Below, piece by piece: positions 1 to 5,177 of a DNA stretch of 5,177 bases. Source of the DNA: an uncultured Bacilli bacterium. GTDB lineage: Bacteria; Bacillota_I; Bacilli_A; RF39; UBA660. Each line of letters opens with the position of its first letter. Position 1 is the stretch's first letter. Under the pieces are notes generated by a model that worked only from the letters and a program-made list of their open reading frames with translations, did no database searches and was not told where the DNA came from. The stretch is from the NCBI GenBank assembly GCA_947585065.1, contig CANPWX010000084.1, forward strand, positions 1 to 5,177, given 5' to 3'. The position numbers and the translations under genes were made by a program.

Positions 1-315
1 TATCAATTAAGTGGAGAAAATGCCAATGAAAAAAATTTAATTACTTGTACAAGACAAATGAATACAGGAGCAATGCTAGAATTTGAAAATAAAGTTGCCG
101 ATTATGTGAAAGAAACAAAGAATCATGTGATGTATCGTGTAACACCTATTTTTTTAGGAACCAATTTAGTTGCCAGTGGTGTAGAGATGGAAGGCTATTC
201 GGTAGAAGATGAGGGAAAAGGAATTTCTTTTCATGTATATATTTATAATGTTCAAGATGGAATAAATATTAATTATGAAAATGGAGAAAGTTCGTTGGAT
301 GAGGATTATGAGTGA
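1..315 (+). CDS. DNA/RNA non-specific endonuclease (EndA-like), C-terminal part
   Basis: The frame is open from the first base to TGA at 313-315, so this is the last 104 residues of a gene that begins upstream; the ATG at 58 is internal. The text matches the C-terminal half of the streptococcal EndA/Sda1-type beta-beta-alpha-metal nucleases: GENANEKNLIT (residues 5-15), TRQMN (17-21), FENKVADYVKET (28-39), NHVMYRVTP (41-49), ASGVEMEGYSVED (58-70) and VYIYNVQDGI (79-88). Family members cut single- and double-stranded DNA and RNA and are usually secreted or membrane-anchored, for nutrition, DNA uptake or escape from DNA traps. Asn12 or Asn21, and Glu29 (eight residues after Asn21, the Asn-Glu spacing of Serratia nuclease), are candidate Mg2+-site residues. 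The DRGH-type catalytic histidine motif and any signal peptide would lie outside the window. One oddity is Cys16, where I expect Gly (LITGTR). No convincing terminator follows. The family call is confident; the cellular role is inferred. Confidence 0.9.
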   Translation, partial: YQLSGENANEKNLITCTRQMNTGAMLEFENKVADYVKETKNHVMYRVTPIFLGTNLVASGVEMEGYSVEDEGKGISFHVYIYNVQDGININYENGESSLDEDYE

Positions 316-380
316 ATAAAAATGAATTCAAGTATTTAAAAGAAATTTCTTTTGTTAAAAATACAAATTTGGTAATATAA
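312..380 (+). other. Possible 22-codon coupled mini-ORF or gene remnant
   Basis: A GTG at 312-314 overlaps the nuclease stop as GTGA. It opens a 22-codon frame (MNKNEFKYLKEISFVKNTNLVI) ending at TAA 378-380. GAGGAT at 301-306, inside the nuclease's last codons, sits at ribosome-binding distance. This is the usual layout of translational coupling, so it may be a short peptide or the stub of a decayed downstream gene. The length is well within chance for DNA this A+T-rich, and I recognise no family. Confidence 0.15.
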
Positions 381-415
381 GAATCATTAAAAAAATCTTT
401 AAAAAATTAAAAATT

Positions 416-511
416 TAACAAAAATGTGTAAAATGTGGGCTAAAATCTTGCAAAAGTGTGAAAAATAGGTAAAAAAACTTTGCAAAAGTGTGAATTTTGT
501 GTAAAATAGTT
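416..511. repeat. Three-unit tandem repeat with 32-bp period upstream of the ATPase
   Basis: Units begin at 416, 448 and 480, exactly 32 bp apart. Units two and three share a perfect 15-mer, TTGCAAAAGTGTGAA (448-462 and 480-494), and agree at about 24 of 32 positions. Unit one is degenerate, about 20 of 32 against unit two, but keeps CAAAA-x-TGTG in register. Separately, TGTGTAAAAT occurs at 425-434 and 498-507. A 32-bp step is close to three helical turns, so a protein bound to each unit would sit on the same DNA face. The array ends about 34 bp before the ATPase's -10 element, a normal place for operator or activator sites. It could be a binding array or simple tandem duplication; the binding role is inferred. 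Confidence 0.6.
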
Positions 512-521
512 TGACGTAAAG

Positions 522-550
522 AACATTTTTCCTTTTAAAAATGCTACAAT
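522..550 (+). promoter_or_regulatory. Extended -10 promoter of the ATPase gene
   Basis: TACAAT at 545-550 matches TATAAT at five of six positions and is preceded by TG-C (542-544), an extended -10 element. The -35 region at a 17-bp spacer (522-527, AACATT) is poor, as is common with extended -10 promoters. Transcription would start near 556-558, giving a leader of about 17 nt with AAGGGG at 561-566. A stronger-looking -35, TTGACG at 511-516, is 28 bp away from this -10, too far to pair with it. Confidence 0.5.
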
Positions 551-573
551 AGTGAAAAGAAAGGGGATTTTAC

Positions 574-1872
574 ATGAAAAGATTTTTAATGAAACAATTA
601 ATTGAATGGAAAAATAGTAAGAACAGAAAACCACTTATTTTACGAGGTGCAAGACAAGTTGGTAAAACATTCCTTTTAAAAGAGTTTGGGAAAACTCAAT
701 ATGAAAATGTTGCTTATTTTAATTTTGATCATGATGATGGATTAGCCGAATTATTTATAGATACCAAAAATCCAAAAAGAATTATTGAACTATTGTCTTT
801 AGTAGGTGAGAAAATTAATCCTCAAACAACATTAATTATATTTGATGAAATTCAAGAATGTCCGAATGCATTAAATTCTTTGAAATATTTTTGTGAAGAA
901 GCAAATGAATATCATGTTGCTTGCGCAGGATCTTTACTTGGTATTCGATTATCTCATACTTCTTTTCCTGTGGGAAAAGTAGATTTCCTCAATTTGTATC
1001 CGATGACATTTAGTGAATTTTTAATTGCCGATCATTTAGAAAACTTAGTGAAAGTTATGGAACAAATGAAAGATATACAAGCAATTCCTAAAATTTTTGA
1101 ATCTCAACTAATTGAAAAATTAAAAACGTATTATATTGTAGGGGGAATGCCAGAAGCTGTATATAGTTGGGTAAATGATAAAGATATTTCGAAAGTAAGT
1201 GAAATTCAGAAAAATATTTTAGCTGCTTACGAAAGTGATTTTTCAAAACATGTAGACGTGAAAGAAGCAAATAAAATATCTTTAATATGGAATGGGATTC
1301 CGTCACAACTTGCAAAAGATAATAAAAAGTTTATTTATCAAGTTGTTAAAGAAGGAGCAAGAGCTAGAGAATATGAATCTGCTTTAAATTGGCTTAATGA
1401 TGCAAATCTAATTACAAAATGTTATCAAGTAAATAAATGCTCTTTTCCGTTAAAAGGATACATTGATTTATCATCTTATAAAATATATATGAATGATGTT
1501 GGTCTTCTTCGACGAATGGCTAATTTAGATAGTAAAATAGTTTTAGAGGGGGATAAATTGTTTCAAGAATTTAAAGGTTCATTTACAGAAAATTATGTAG
1601 CAAATGTGCTTCAAAATTTAATAGGAGAGGCTCCAAATTATTATACTTTTGATCGAAATGAAATTGATTTTGTAATCCAATTTGAAAATGAAATTATTCC
1701 TATTGAAGTAAAATCTGATAAAGGAACCAATCATAATAGTCTTACGAAATATAATGCTAAAAACGATAATAAACTTTCGTTGCGTTTTTCACTTCAAAAT
1801 TTAAGTAAAGATGGTAAAATTATAAATATTCCTCTTTATTTTATTGAATATCTTTCGAATTTAAAATTTTAA
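574..1872 (+). CDS. AAA+ ATPase with C-terminal DUF4143 domain
   Basis: This 432-residue protein has the two-part layout of the AAA_14/DUF4143 family, and is near its usual length. The N-terminal ATPase has Walker A GARQVGKT (25-32), Walker B LIIFDE (87-92) followed by IQECP, a sensor-like GSLLG (119-123) and the family hallmark YPMTFSEFL (142-150). YYIVGGMPEAV (186-196) marks the next conserved block. The C-terminal part carries a PD-(D/E)XK-like set: E339 in FTENYVA, D365 in EIDFVI, and E378-x-K380 in IPIEVKS, so a nuclease-type fold is likely and catalysis possible. No signal peptide or membrane segment is visible, so it should be cytoplasmic. The ATG at 574 is chosen because AAGGGG (561-566) lies 7 nt upstream; the next ATG is at 589. 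It is transcribed alone, between its own promoter and terminators. Family members often occur in many copies per genome and have no settled function; DNA handling, stress and mobile-element roles are guesses. Family call firm, role unknown. Confidence 0.92.
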   Translation: MKRFLMKQLIEWKNSKNRKPLILRGARQVGKTFLLKEFGKTQYENVAYFNFDHDDGLAELFIDTKNPKRIIELLSLVGEKINPQTTLIIFDEIQECPNALNSLKYFCEEANEYHVACAGSLLGIRLSHTSFPVGKVDFLNLYPMTFSEFLIADHLENLVKVMEQMKDIQAIPKIFESQLIEKLKTYYIVGGMPEAVYSWVNDKDISKVSEIQKNILAAYESDFSKHVDVKEANKISLIWNGIPSQLAKDNKKFIYQVVKEGARAREYESALNWLNDANLITKCYQVNKCSFPLKGYIDLSSYKIYMNDVGLLRRMANLDSKIVLEGDKLFQEFKGSFTENYVANVLQNLIGEAPNYYTFDRNEIDFVIQFENEIIPIEVKSDKGTNHNSLTKYNAKNDNKLSLRFSLQNLSKDGKIINIPLYFIEYLSNLKF

Positions 1873-1912
1873 TCTGCATTACTTATTTATAAAAAAAAAT
1901 TGCAGATTTTTT
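1871..1912 (+). terminator. Intrinsic terminator candidate 1 after the ATPase
   Basis: AATCTGCA (1871-1878) pairs perfectly with TGCAGATT (1901-1908), and the right arm runs into six T (1907-1912). The left arm begins inside the ATPase stop codon. The 22-nt A+T-rich loop is long, so this hairpin is weaker than the one that follows it. Confidence 0.55.
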
Positions 1913-1927
1913 AAATGCCAAAAGCAA

Positions 1928-1954
1928 AAAAAGATAGTTTTATGCTATTTTTTT
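1928..1954 (+). terminator. Intrinsic terminator candidate 2 after the ATPase
   Basis: AAAAAGATAG (1928-1937) pairs with CTATTTTTTT (1945-1954), giving ten pairs including one G-U, around a 7-nt loop. The 3' arm ends in seven T, and seven A (1926-1932) precede the mirror position, so it could work on both strands. With the hairpin at 1871-1912 it isolates the ATPase from the surface-protein gene. Confidence 0.6.
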
Positions 1955-1974
1955 AATATATAAAAATCTTTTGT

Positions 1975-2139
1975 CTCAAAGTTATCAACTTTGAGTAAAT
2001 TACCTTTTATTTATTGTAATTATTATAACTCTTTTCTCGTTATTTGAAAATAATATTTTTGGATTTTGTAGTCAAGCTGTAAATAAATCCTTATTTTATC
2101 GTATCTATTTATCGCTTTCTAAAAGTTGATAACTTTGAG
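1975..2139. repeat. Inverted-repeat pair enclosing 123 bp; candidate invertible promoter
   Basis: The 21 bp at 1975-1995 and the 21 bp at 2119-2139 are reverse complements at 20 of 21 positions; the exception is A2121. Each copy is also a dyad. The left one has arms CTCAAAGTT and AACTTTGAG around the centre ATC; the right one has centre GAT. The asymmetric centre makes the copies inverted, not direct (direct comparison gives four mismatches). The 123 bp between them is A+T-rich and non-coding. Size, repeat length and position ahead of a surface-protein gene resemble site-specific inversion switches. No clear target-site duplication flanks the element, which weakens a MITE reading. Two sites for one dimeric regulator would also fit. 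The repeats are seen directly; the inversion is inferred. Confidence 0.6.
2022..2050 (-). promoter_or_regulatory. Leftward promoter-like sequence inside the inverted-repeat segment
   Basis: Read on the minus strand, a perfect TATAAT (2022-2027) lies 17 bp from TTTTCA (2045-2050, four of six to TTGACA). A second minus-strand candidate, TTGACT (2070-2075) with a 17-bp spacer to TATTTT (2047-2052), lies just behind it. Both point away from the gene at 2160, towards the ATPase terminators, where no minus-strand gene is seen. Inversion of 1975-2139 would carry the first to 2064-2069 and 2087-2092, facing the gene about 70 bp before its start. In DNA this A+T-rich such matches are common by chance. 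Confidence 0.35.
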
Positions 2140-2150
2140 AAAATAGAAAG
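2115..2150 (+). promoter_or_regulatory. Leader hairpin touching the ribosome binding site of the surface-protein gene
   Basis: CTTTCTA (2115-2121) pairs with TAGAAAG (2144-2150), and inside it AAAGTT (2122-2127) pairs with AACTTT (2131-2136) around loop GAT, leaving a 7-nt one-sided bulge (2137-2143). The outer right arm overlaps the ribosome binding site AGAAAGGA (2145-2152), seven nt before the ATG. In mRNA this could reduce ribosome access. The right copy of the 21-bp inverted repeat lies within the hairpin, so the fold may be a by-product of that site. Confidence 0.4.
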
Positions 2151-2159
2151 GATAGAACG

Positions 2160-3545
2160 ATGAAATTAGAAAGATTTAAAGAAAAAAATAATAAAAAAAA
2201 GTTTATTATAGTATTTACTATAATCTGTGTTTTGTTAGTCAGTGGTGTGGTTTTATATCGAACTTTTGCTATATTTGAAGTAAAAACAAATCTGAATATG
2301 ATTAAAGGAACCATAGAAGATCCGGGAAATATCTACTTTGCTTTTTATGTGAATAACAAAATTGAAAAAGAGATGCCAGATAGAAATGGGGGATTTGTCC
2401 TAGATGAAGAAGCAAGTTCCTGTGAAGTAAACGGAAGTACAACAGATAGTATTAAAGTTTCTTTAACAGAAGATTGGGAAATCGTAGTCAGTGGAGTGAC
2501 ATTTTCGAGAACTAAATGTAACTTGTATTTTAAAAATGCCGAAAAATTGATCGATATATTACAAAAAGAATCTATTAAACAAGACAACAGTGGGGAAAGT
2601 GGTATTTATGAAGTTTTTCATGATGATGCAACAATAACTTATACCTCAAATTCTGCAGAAATTACGAGCATGAAACAAAAAGAACTTCGGTATGCAGGAC
2701 CTGATCCCAATAATTATGTGAAATTAGGAAATGATATGTGGAGAATCATAGGACTTGTTAACACTCCTGAAGGACAACGGATTAAACTTGTAAGAAACGA
2801 ATCCATAGGTGCTTATTCTTGGGACAGTTCTGATACCAATGTTAATGAAGGAGCTGGCGTGAATGAATGGAGTCAAGCTGATTTAATGTTTGAATTAAAC
2901 TATATGTATTTAAGTAGTCAAAATGGTAATTGTTATAGTGCTGCAAAAAATTCTACTAAAAGCTGTAATTTTTCTGATATAGGTTTGAAAGATGAAATAG
3001 AATTTGTTGATACTGTTACATGGAATTTGGGATCAACAAATGATACTACAAGAGGTATGCCATCTTATAATGCCAAAGAGGCATATGATTGGGAACGAAG
3101 TAGTACTACTGGAAAGACTTGTGAAAGTGGGAATCGTTGTAATGATAACATAAAGCATTATGCAACATGGAAAGGAATGATTGGCTTACTAGCTCCTACA
3201 GATATTATTTATGCAAGTTCAGGAAATTCTACGGCTAATCGAGAGACATGTTTTTCTTTTGAAAAATTGAGGTCTACTACGGATTGTAAAGCGACTAATT
3301 ATTTAATTACTGATACTTCTAAGATGCTTTCTGAATGGTTAATGAATCCTAATATTTATGGTAATAATCAATCAGCCAATGTCGTAGCAATTTATTATCA
3401 ATCTAGTTCTTACTTAGGAGCTGGTTTAAGTACAGGAGCAGTATATGCTGCTCTTAATGTAAGACCAAGTTTTTATTTAAAAGAAAATGTATTAGTTAAA
3501 AATGGTGATGGTTCTAAAGAAAGTCCTTACGAATTTGCTATTTAA
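2160..3545 (+). CDS. Membrane-anchored extracellular protein of unknown function
   Basis: This 461-residue protein starts with a Lys/Arg-rich tail (1-14), then one hydrophobic segment (about 15-33, FIIVFTIICVLLVSGVVLY), so it should be a signal-anchor protein with the rest outside the cell. No C-terminal sorting motif is seen. Residues 38-125 look like a small beta domain (SSCEVNGS... TKCNLYF). From about 180 a Trp/Tyr-rich domain contains NDMWRIIGLV, APTDIIYASSGNST, and a C-terminal block NVRPSFYLKENVLVKNGDGSKESPYEFAI-type ending (read as VRPSFYL then GDG and SPY), which resembles DUF6273-like modules of gut Bacillota. Eight extracellular cysteines fall into four close pairs (88/120, 258/269, 321/327, 364/376), as expected of disulphides. 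ATG 2160 is supported by AGAAAGGA 7 nt upstream. No confident terminator follows. The surface location is well supported; adhesin, pilus-like or binding roles are guesses, and I cannot assign a function. Confidence 0.85.
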   Translation: MKLERFKEKNNKKKFIIVFTIICVLLVSGVVLYRTFAIFEVKTNLNMIKGTIEDPGNIYFAFYVNNKIEKEMPDRNGGFVLDEEASSCEVNGSTTDSIKVSLTEDWEIVVSGVTFSRTKCNLYFKNAEKLIDILQKESIKQDNSGESGIYEVFHDDATITYTSNSAEITSMKQKELRYAGPDPNNYVKLGNDMWRIIGLVNTPEGQRIKLVRNESIGAYSWDSSDTNVNEGAGVNEWSQADLMFELNYMYLSSQNGNCYSAAKNSTKSCNFSDIGLKDEIEFVDTVTWNLGSTNDTTRGMPSYNAKEAYDWERSSTTGKTCESGNRCNDNIKHYATWKGMIGLLAPTDIIYASSGNSTANRETCFSFEKLRSTTDCKATNYLITDTSKMLSEWLMNPNIYGNNQSANVVAIYYQSSSYLGAGLSTGAVYAALNVRPSFYLKENVLVKNGDGSKESPYEFAI

Positions 3546-3605
3546 AATACTATGAAAAAACTTTTAATGTTTATTTTGTTAAAAGAAATTATGAATAAAA
3601 GAAAA

Positions 3606-3650
3606 TACTTATAAATAACCAAAAAAATTAAAGGATACTATTTATAAGTA
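3606..3650. repeat. 12-bp perfect inverted repeat in the gap before nifJ
   Basis: TACTTATAAATA (3606-3617) and TATTTATAAGTA (3639-3650) are exact reverse complements around a 21-nt centre. The arms are almost all A/T and no T-run follows on the + strand, so it is a poor rho-independent terminator for the surface-protein gene. On the minus strand it would be followed by TTTTCTTTT, but no minus-strand gene needs stopping there. It may be a protein-binding dyad or chance. Confidence 0.4.
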
Positions 3651-3754
3651 GACTATCTATACAATTCTAATAAAAAACGAAAAGATTTCATTATCATTTT
3701 AAATGTATTCATTTTGAAGACAAGTAATTATTCTTTTAATTAATTTTGACTATG

Positions 3755-3782
3755 TTCAAAAATGGTTTTCTTGTGGTATACT
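3755..3782 (+). promoter_or_regulatory. nifJ: Extended -10 promoter of nifJ
   Basis: TATACT at 3777-3782 (five of six to TATAAT) is preceded by TGG (3774-3776), an extended -10 element. TTCAAA at 3755-3760 (four of six) is a -35 at a 16-bp spacer. Transcription would begin near 3789, very close to or within the ribosome binding site AAGGATG (3789-3795), so the leader would be only about 15 nt. TTGACT at 3746-3751 matches the -35 consensus better but is 25 bp from this -10. Confidence 0.5.
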
Positions 3783-3803
3783 TAATATAAGGATGTGAAA
3801 AAT

Positions 3804-5177
3804 ATGAAAACAATTATGGATGGAAATACAGCTTGTTCTACTATGGCATACCTTTTCAGTGAATTTGCAAGTATTTATCCTATCACGCCATCAAGTCCTA
3901 TGGCAAGTAATATCGATGCATTAAATAGCAAAGATAATTATAATTTATTTCATGATAAAGTAAAAGTTGTAGAAATGGAATCCGAAGCAGGTGCAGCAGG
4001 TGCAATGCATGGTGCTTTACTTTCAGGCTCTTTAGCAACAACTTTTACAGCAAGTCAAGGCTTACTTCTTATGATTCCAAATATGTATAAAATGGCAGGT
4101 GAGTGCTTACCAGGTGTAATTCATGTTGCATCTCGAACTGTCGCGACACATGCTTTATCCATTTTTGGAGATCACTCCGATATTTATGCAACACGGCAAA
4201 CTGGTTTTTGTATGCTTTGTAGTAATAATCCAGAAGAAGCCTATCATCTCGCGGCCATTGCTCATCTATCTGCAATCAAAGGAAGTCTTCCATTTCTTCA
4301 TTTTTTTGATGGCTTTCGGACTAGTCATGAACTAAATGTAGTAAATACGTTAGATGAAGGATTACTCCTAAGTCTTATTGATGAAAAAAGTTTAAAAGAA
4401 TTTCAAGCACGAGCTTTAAATGTTGGAAAAAGTATTCAATATGGTATGAGTGAAACAGAAGATATTTATTTCCAAAGTGTAGAAGCAAGAAGTGATCTAT
4501 ATAATAAAATGCCTGATATTGTAAATCATTATATGGAAAAAATGAATCAAATTGCCCATACGGATTATAAACCATTTGAATATTTTGGGGCGAGTGATGC
4601 GACAAATGTGATTGTAGCAATGGGTAGTATCTGTGATACCATAAAATTAGTGGTAAAAGAAGAAATCAAAAAAGGAAAGAAAATAGGTTTAATTTCCGTT
4701 CATTTGTACCGACCATTCTCTAAAGAATATTTATGGAAAGTATTACCAGACACAGTGAAAAAAATCGCTGTATTAGATCGGACTAAGGAATCAGGAAGTT
4801 TAGGAGAACCGCTATATTTAGATATTCTTGCTAGTTTAAAAGGAAAAGAAATAGAAATTGTAGGAGGAAGATATGGGCTTTCTAGTAAAAATACAAGCCC
4901 AAAAGATATCTATGCTGTCTATCAAATGCTTGAGACCAACCCAAAAAACAATTTTACAATTGGTATTATAGATGATGTAAATCATACAAGTTTAGAAAGC
5001 GTAGACTATGACATTTCTTTACCAGTAACGGAAATGCAAATTTATGGATTTGGATCCGATGGAATGGTATCTGCAAGTAAAGATATCATGCATATTTTAG
5101 GAGAAGAATACTATGTTCAAGGATATTTTGAATACGATTCCAAAAAAAGTGGGGGAGTAACCATTAGTCACTTGCGA
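3804..5177 (+). CDS. nifJ: Pyruvate:ferredoxin (flavodoxin) oxidoreductase, N-terminal part
   Basis: The 458 codons seen run open to the window end; the full family protein is about 1,170-1,200 residues, so roughly 40% is present. The enzyme turns pyruvate and CoA into acetyl-CoA and CO2 and passes electrons to ferredoxin or flavodoxin, in the cytoplasm of anaerobes. Domain I is clear: YPITPSSPMA (25-34), VEMESEAGAAGAMHGALLSG (56-75), TASQGLLLMIPNMYK (82-96) and HVASRTVATHALSIFGDHSD (107-126). Thr28, Glu61 and Arg111 sit at a constant offset of three from Thr31, Glu64 and Arg114 of the Desulfovibrio africanus enzyme, which contact pyruvate or activate the thiamine diphosphate cofactor. Domain II follows (about 265-390, with VHLYRPFS and LDRTKESGSLGEPLY), then the start of the gamma domain with SGGVTISHLR (449-458). 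The EKR region, two [4Fe-4S] ferredoxin motifs and the cofactor-binding C-terminal domain would lie beyond the window. ATG 3804 is set by AAGGATG 8 nt upstream. It has its own promoter and no coupling to the gene before it. Confidence 0.97.
   Translation, partial: MKTIMDGNTACSTMAYLFSEFASIYPITPSSPMASNIDALNSKDNYNLFHDKVKVVEMESEAGAAGAMHGALLSGSLATTFTASQGLLLMIPNMYKMAGECLPGVIHVASRTVATHALSIFGDHSDIYATRQTGFCMLCSNNPEEAYHLAAIAHLSAIKGSLPFLHFFDGFRTSHELNVVNTLDEGLLLSLIDEKSLKEFQARALNVGKSIQYGMSETEDIYFQSVEARSDLYNKMPDIVNHYMEKMNQIAHTDYKPFEYFGASDATNVIVAMGSICDTIKLVVKEEIKKGKKIGLISVHLYRPFSKEYLWKVLPDTVKKIAVLDRTKESGSLGEPLYLDILASLKGKEIEIVGGRYGLSSKNTSPKDIYAVYQMLETNPKNNFTIGIIDDVNHTSLESVDYDISLPVTEMQIYGFGSDGMVSASKDIMHILGEEYYVQGYFEYDSKKSGGVTISHLR

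Noticed and set aside
338..353. Perfect 16-bp palindrome AAAAGAAATTTCTTTT after the nuclease gene, as a terminator
   Set aside because: With a minimal loop only six weak pairs remain, five of them A-T, and no T-run follows beyond the arm itself.
480..507. Second ATPase promoter TTGCAA with a 16-bp spacer to TAAAAT
   Set aside because: It falls wholly inside the repeat unit and is a poorer match than the extended -10 at 542-550; it is not excluded as a minor start.
416..511. Short CRISPR-like array
   Set aside because: Only three units, the first degenerate, with no separation into a constant repeat and variable spacers of typical size, and no cas gene nearby.
1..1872. Nuclease plus AAA+ ATPase as a defence or toxin-antitoxin module
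   Set aside because: The nuclease belongs to a secreted family, the genes are separated by 258 bp with an independent promoter, and nothing else of such a system is present.
1983..1991. DnaA box, from TTATCAACT within the left inverted repeat
   Set aside because: It departs from TTATCCACA at several positions, there is no cluster of boxes, and the neighbouring genes are not those of an origin.
2044..2072. Forward promoter TTGAAA with a 17-bp spacer to TGTAGT for the surface-protein gene
   Set aside because: The -10 matches at only four of six positions with no extended element. In A+T-rich DNA this is expected by chance, so the gene has no convincing + strand promoter here.
3561..3585. Terminator hairpin after the surface-protein gene (CTTTTAA with TTAAAAG)
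   Set aside because: Seven pairs with a single G-C, an 11-nt loop and no T-run downstream.
3680..3700. Fur/PerR-type operator, from the CATTATCATTTT stretch before nifJ
   Set aside because: Only one half-site is recognisable; the opposite half does not match in the required spacing.
4069..4335. Open frames on other strands or frames overlapping nifJ, the ATPase and the surface-protein gene
   Set aside because: They lie inside strongly recognised coding sequence, lack ribosome binding sites and have low-complexity hydrophobic translations typical of shadow frames in A+T-rich DNA.

Overview
The window looks like chromosomal DNA from an anaerobic, low-GC member of the Bacillota, probably an uncultured gut lineage near the Erysipelotrichia/RF39-type Bacilli. 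The evidence is the strong A+T bias, Gram-positive style ribosome binding sites (AAGGGG, AAGGA, AAGGATG), an EndA-like secreted nuclease of the streptococcal type, and a pyruvate:ferredoxin oxidoreductase. TGG is used for tryptophan and no reading frame crosses an in-frame TGA, so the standard code is likely, not the mycoplasma code. The taxonomic placement is inference.

Layout, all genes on the + strand. (1) 1-315: the 3' end of a DNA/RNA non-specific endonuclease. (2) 316-573: an A+T-rich gap with a roughly 32-bp periodic repeat (416-511) and an extended -10 promoter. (3) 574-1872: an AAA+ ATPase with a C-terminal DUF4143 domain, followed by two hairpin-plus-T-run terminators (1871-1954). 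(4) 1955-2159: a leader region holding two 21-bp, 20/21-matching inverted repeats (1975-1995 and 2119-2139) around 123 bp, plus a hairpin touching the next ribosome binding site. (5) 2160-3545: a membrane-anchored, cysteine-paired extracellular protein of unknown function. (6) 3546-3803: a gap with a 12-bp inverted repeat and the promoter of the last gene. (7) 3804-5177: the first 458 codons of pyruvate:ferredoxin oxidoreductase (nifJ), cut by the window end.

The genes do not look like one operon. Each complete gene has its own leader, and the ATPase is closed off by terminators. The most interesting region is 1975-2139. A pair of inverted repeats of this size, upstream of a surface protein and enclosing a promoter-like sequence that points away from that gene, resembles the invertible promoter switches known from Clostridioides difficile and Bacteroides. 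If so, the sequence shown would be the OFF orientation. This is a hypothesis from layout alone: no recombinase gene lies in the window, and a regulator-binding or hairpin role remains possible.
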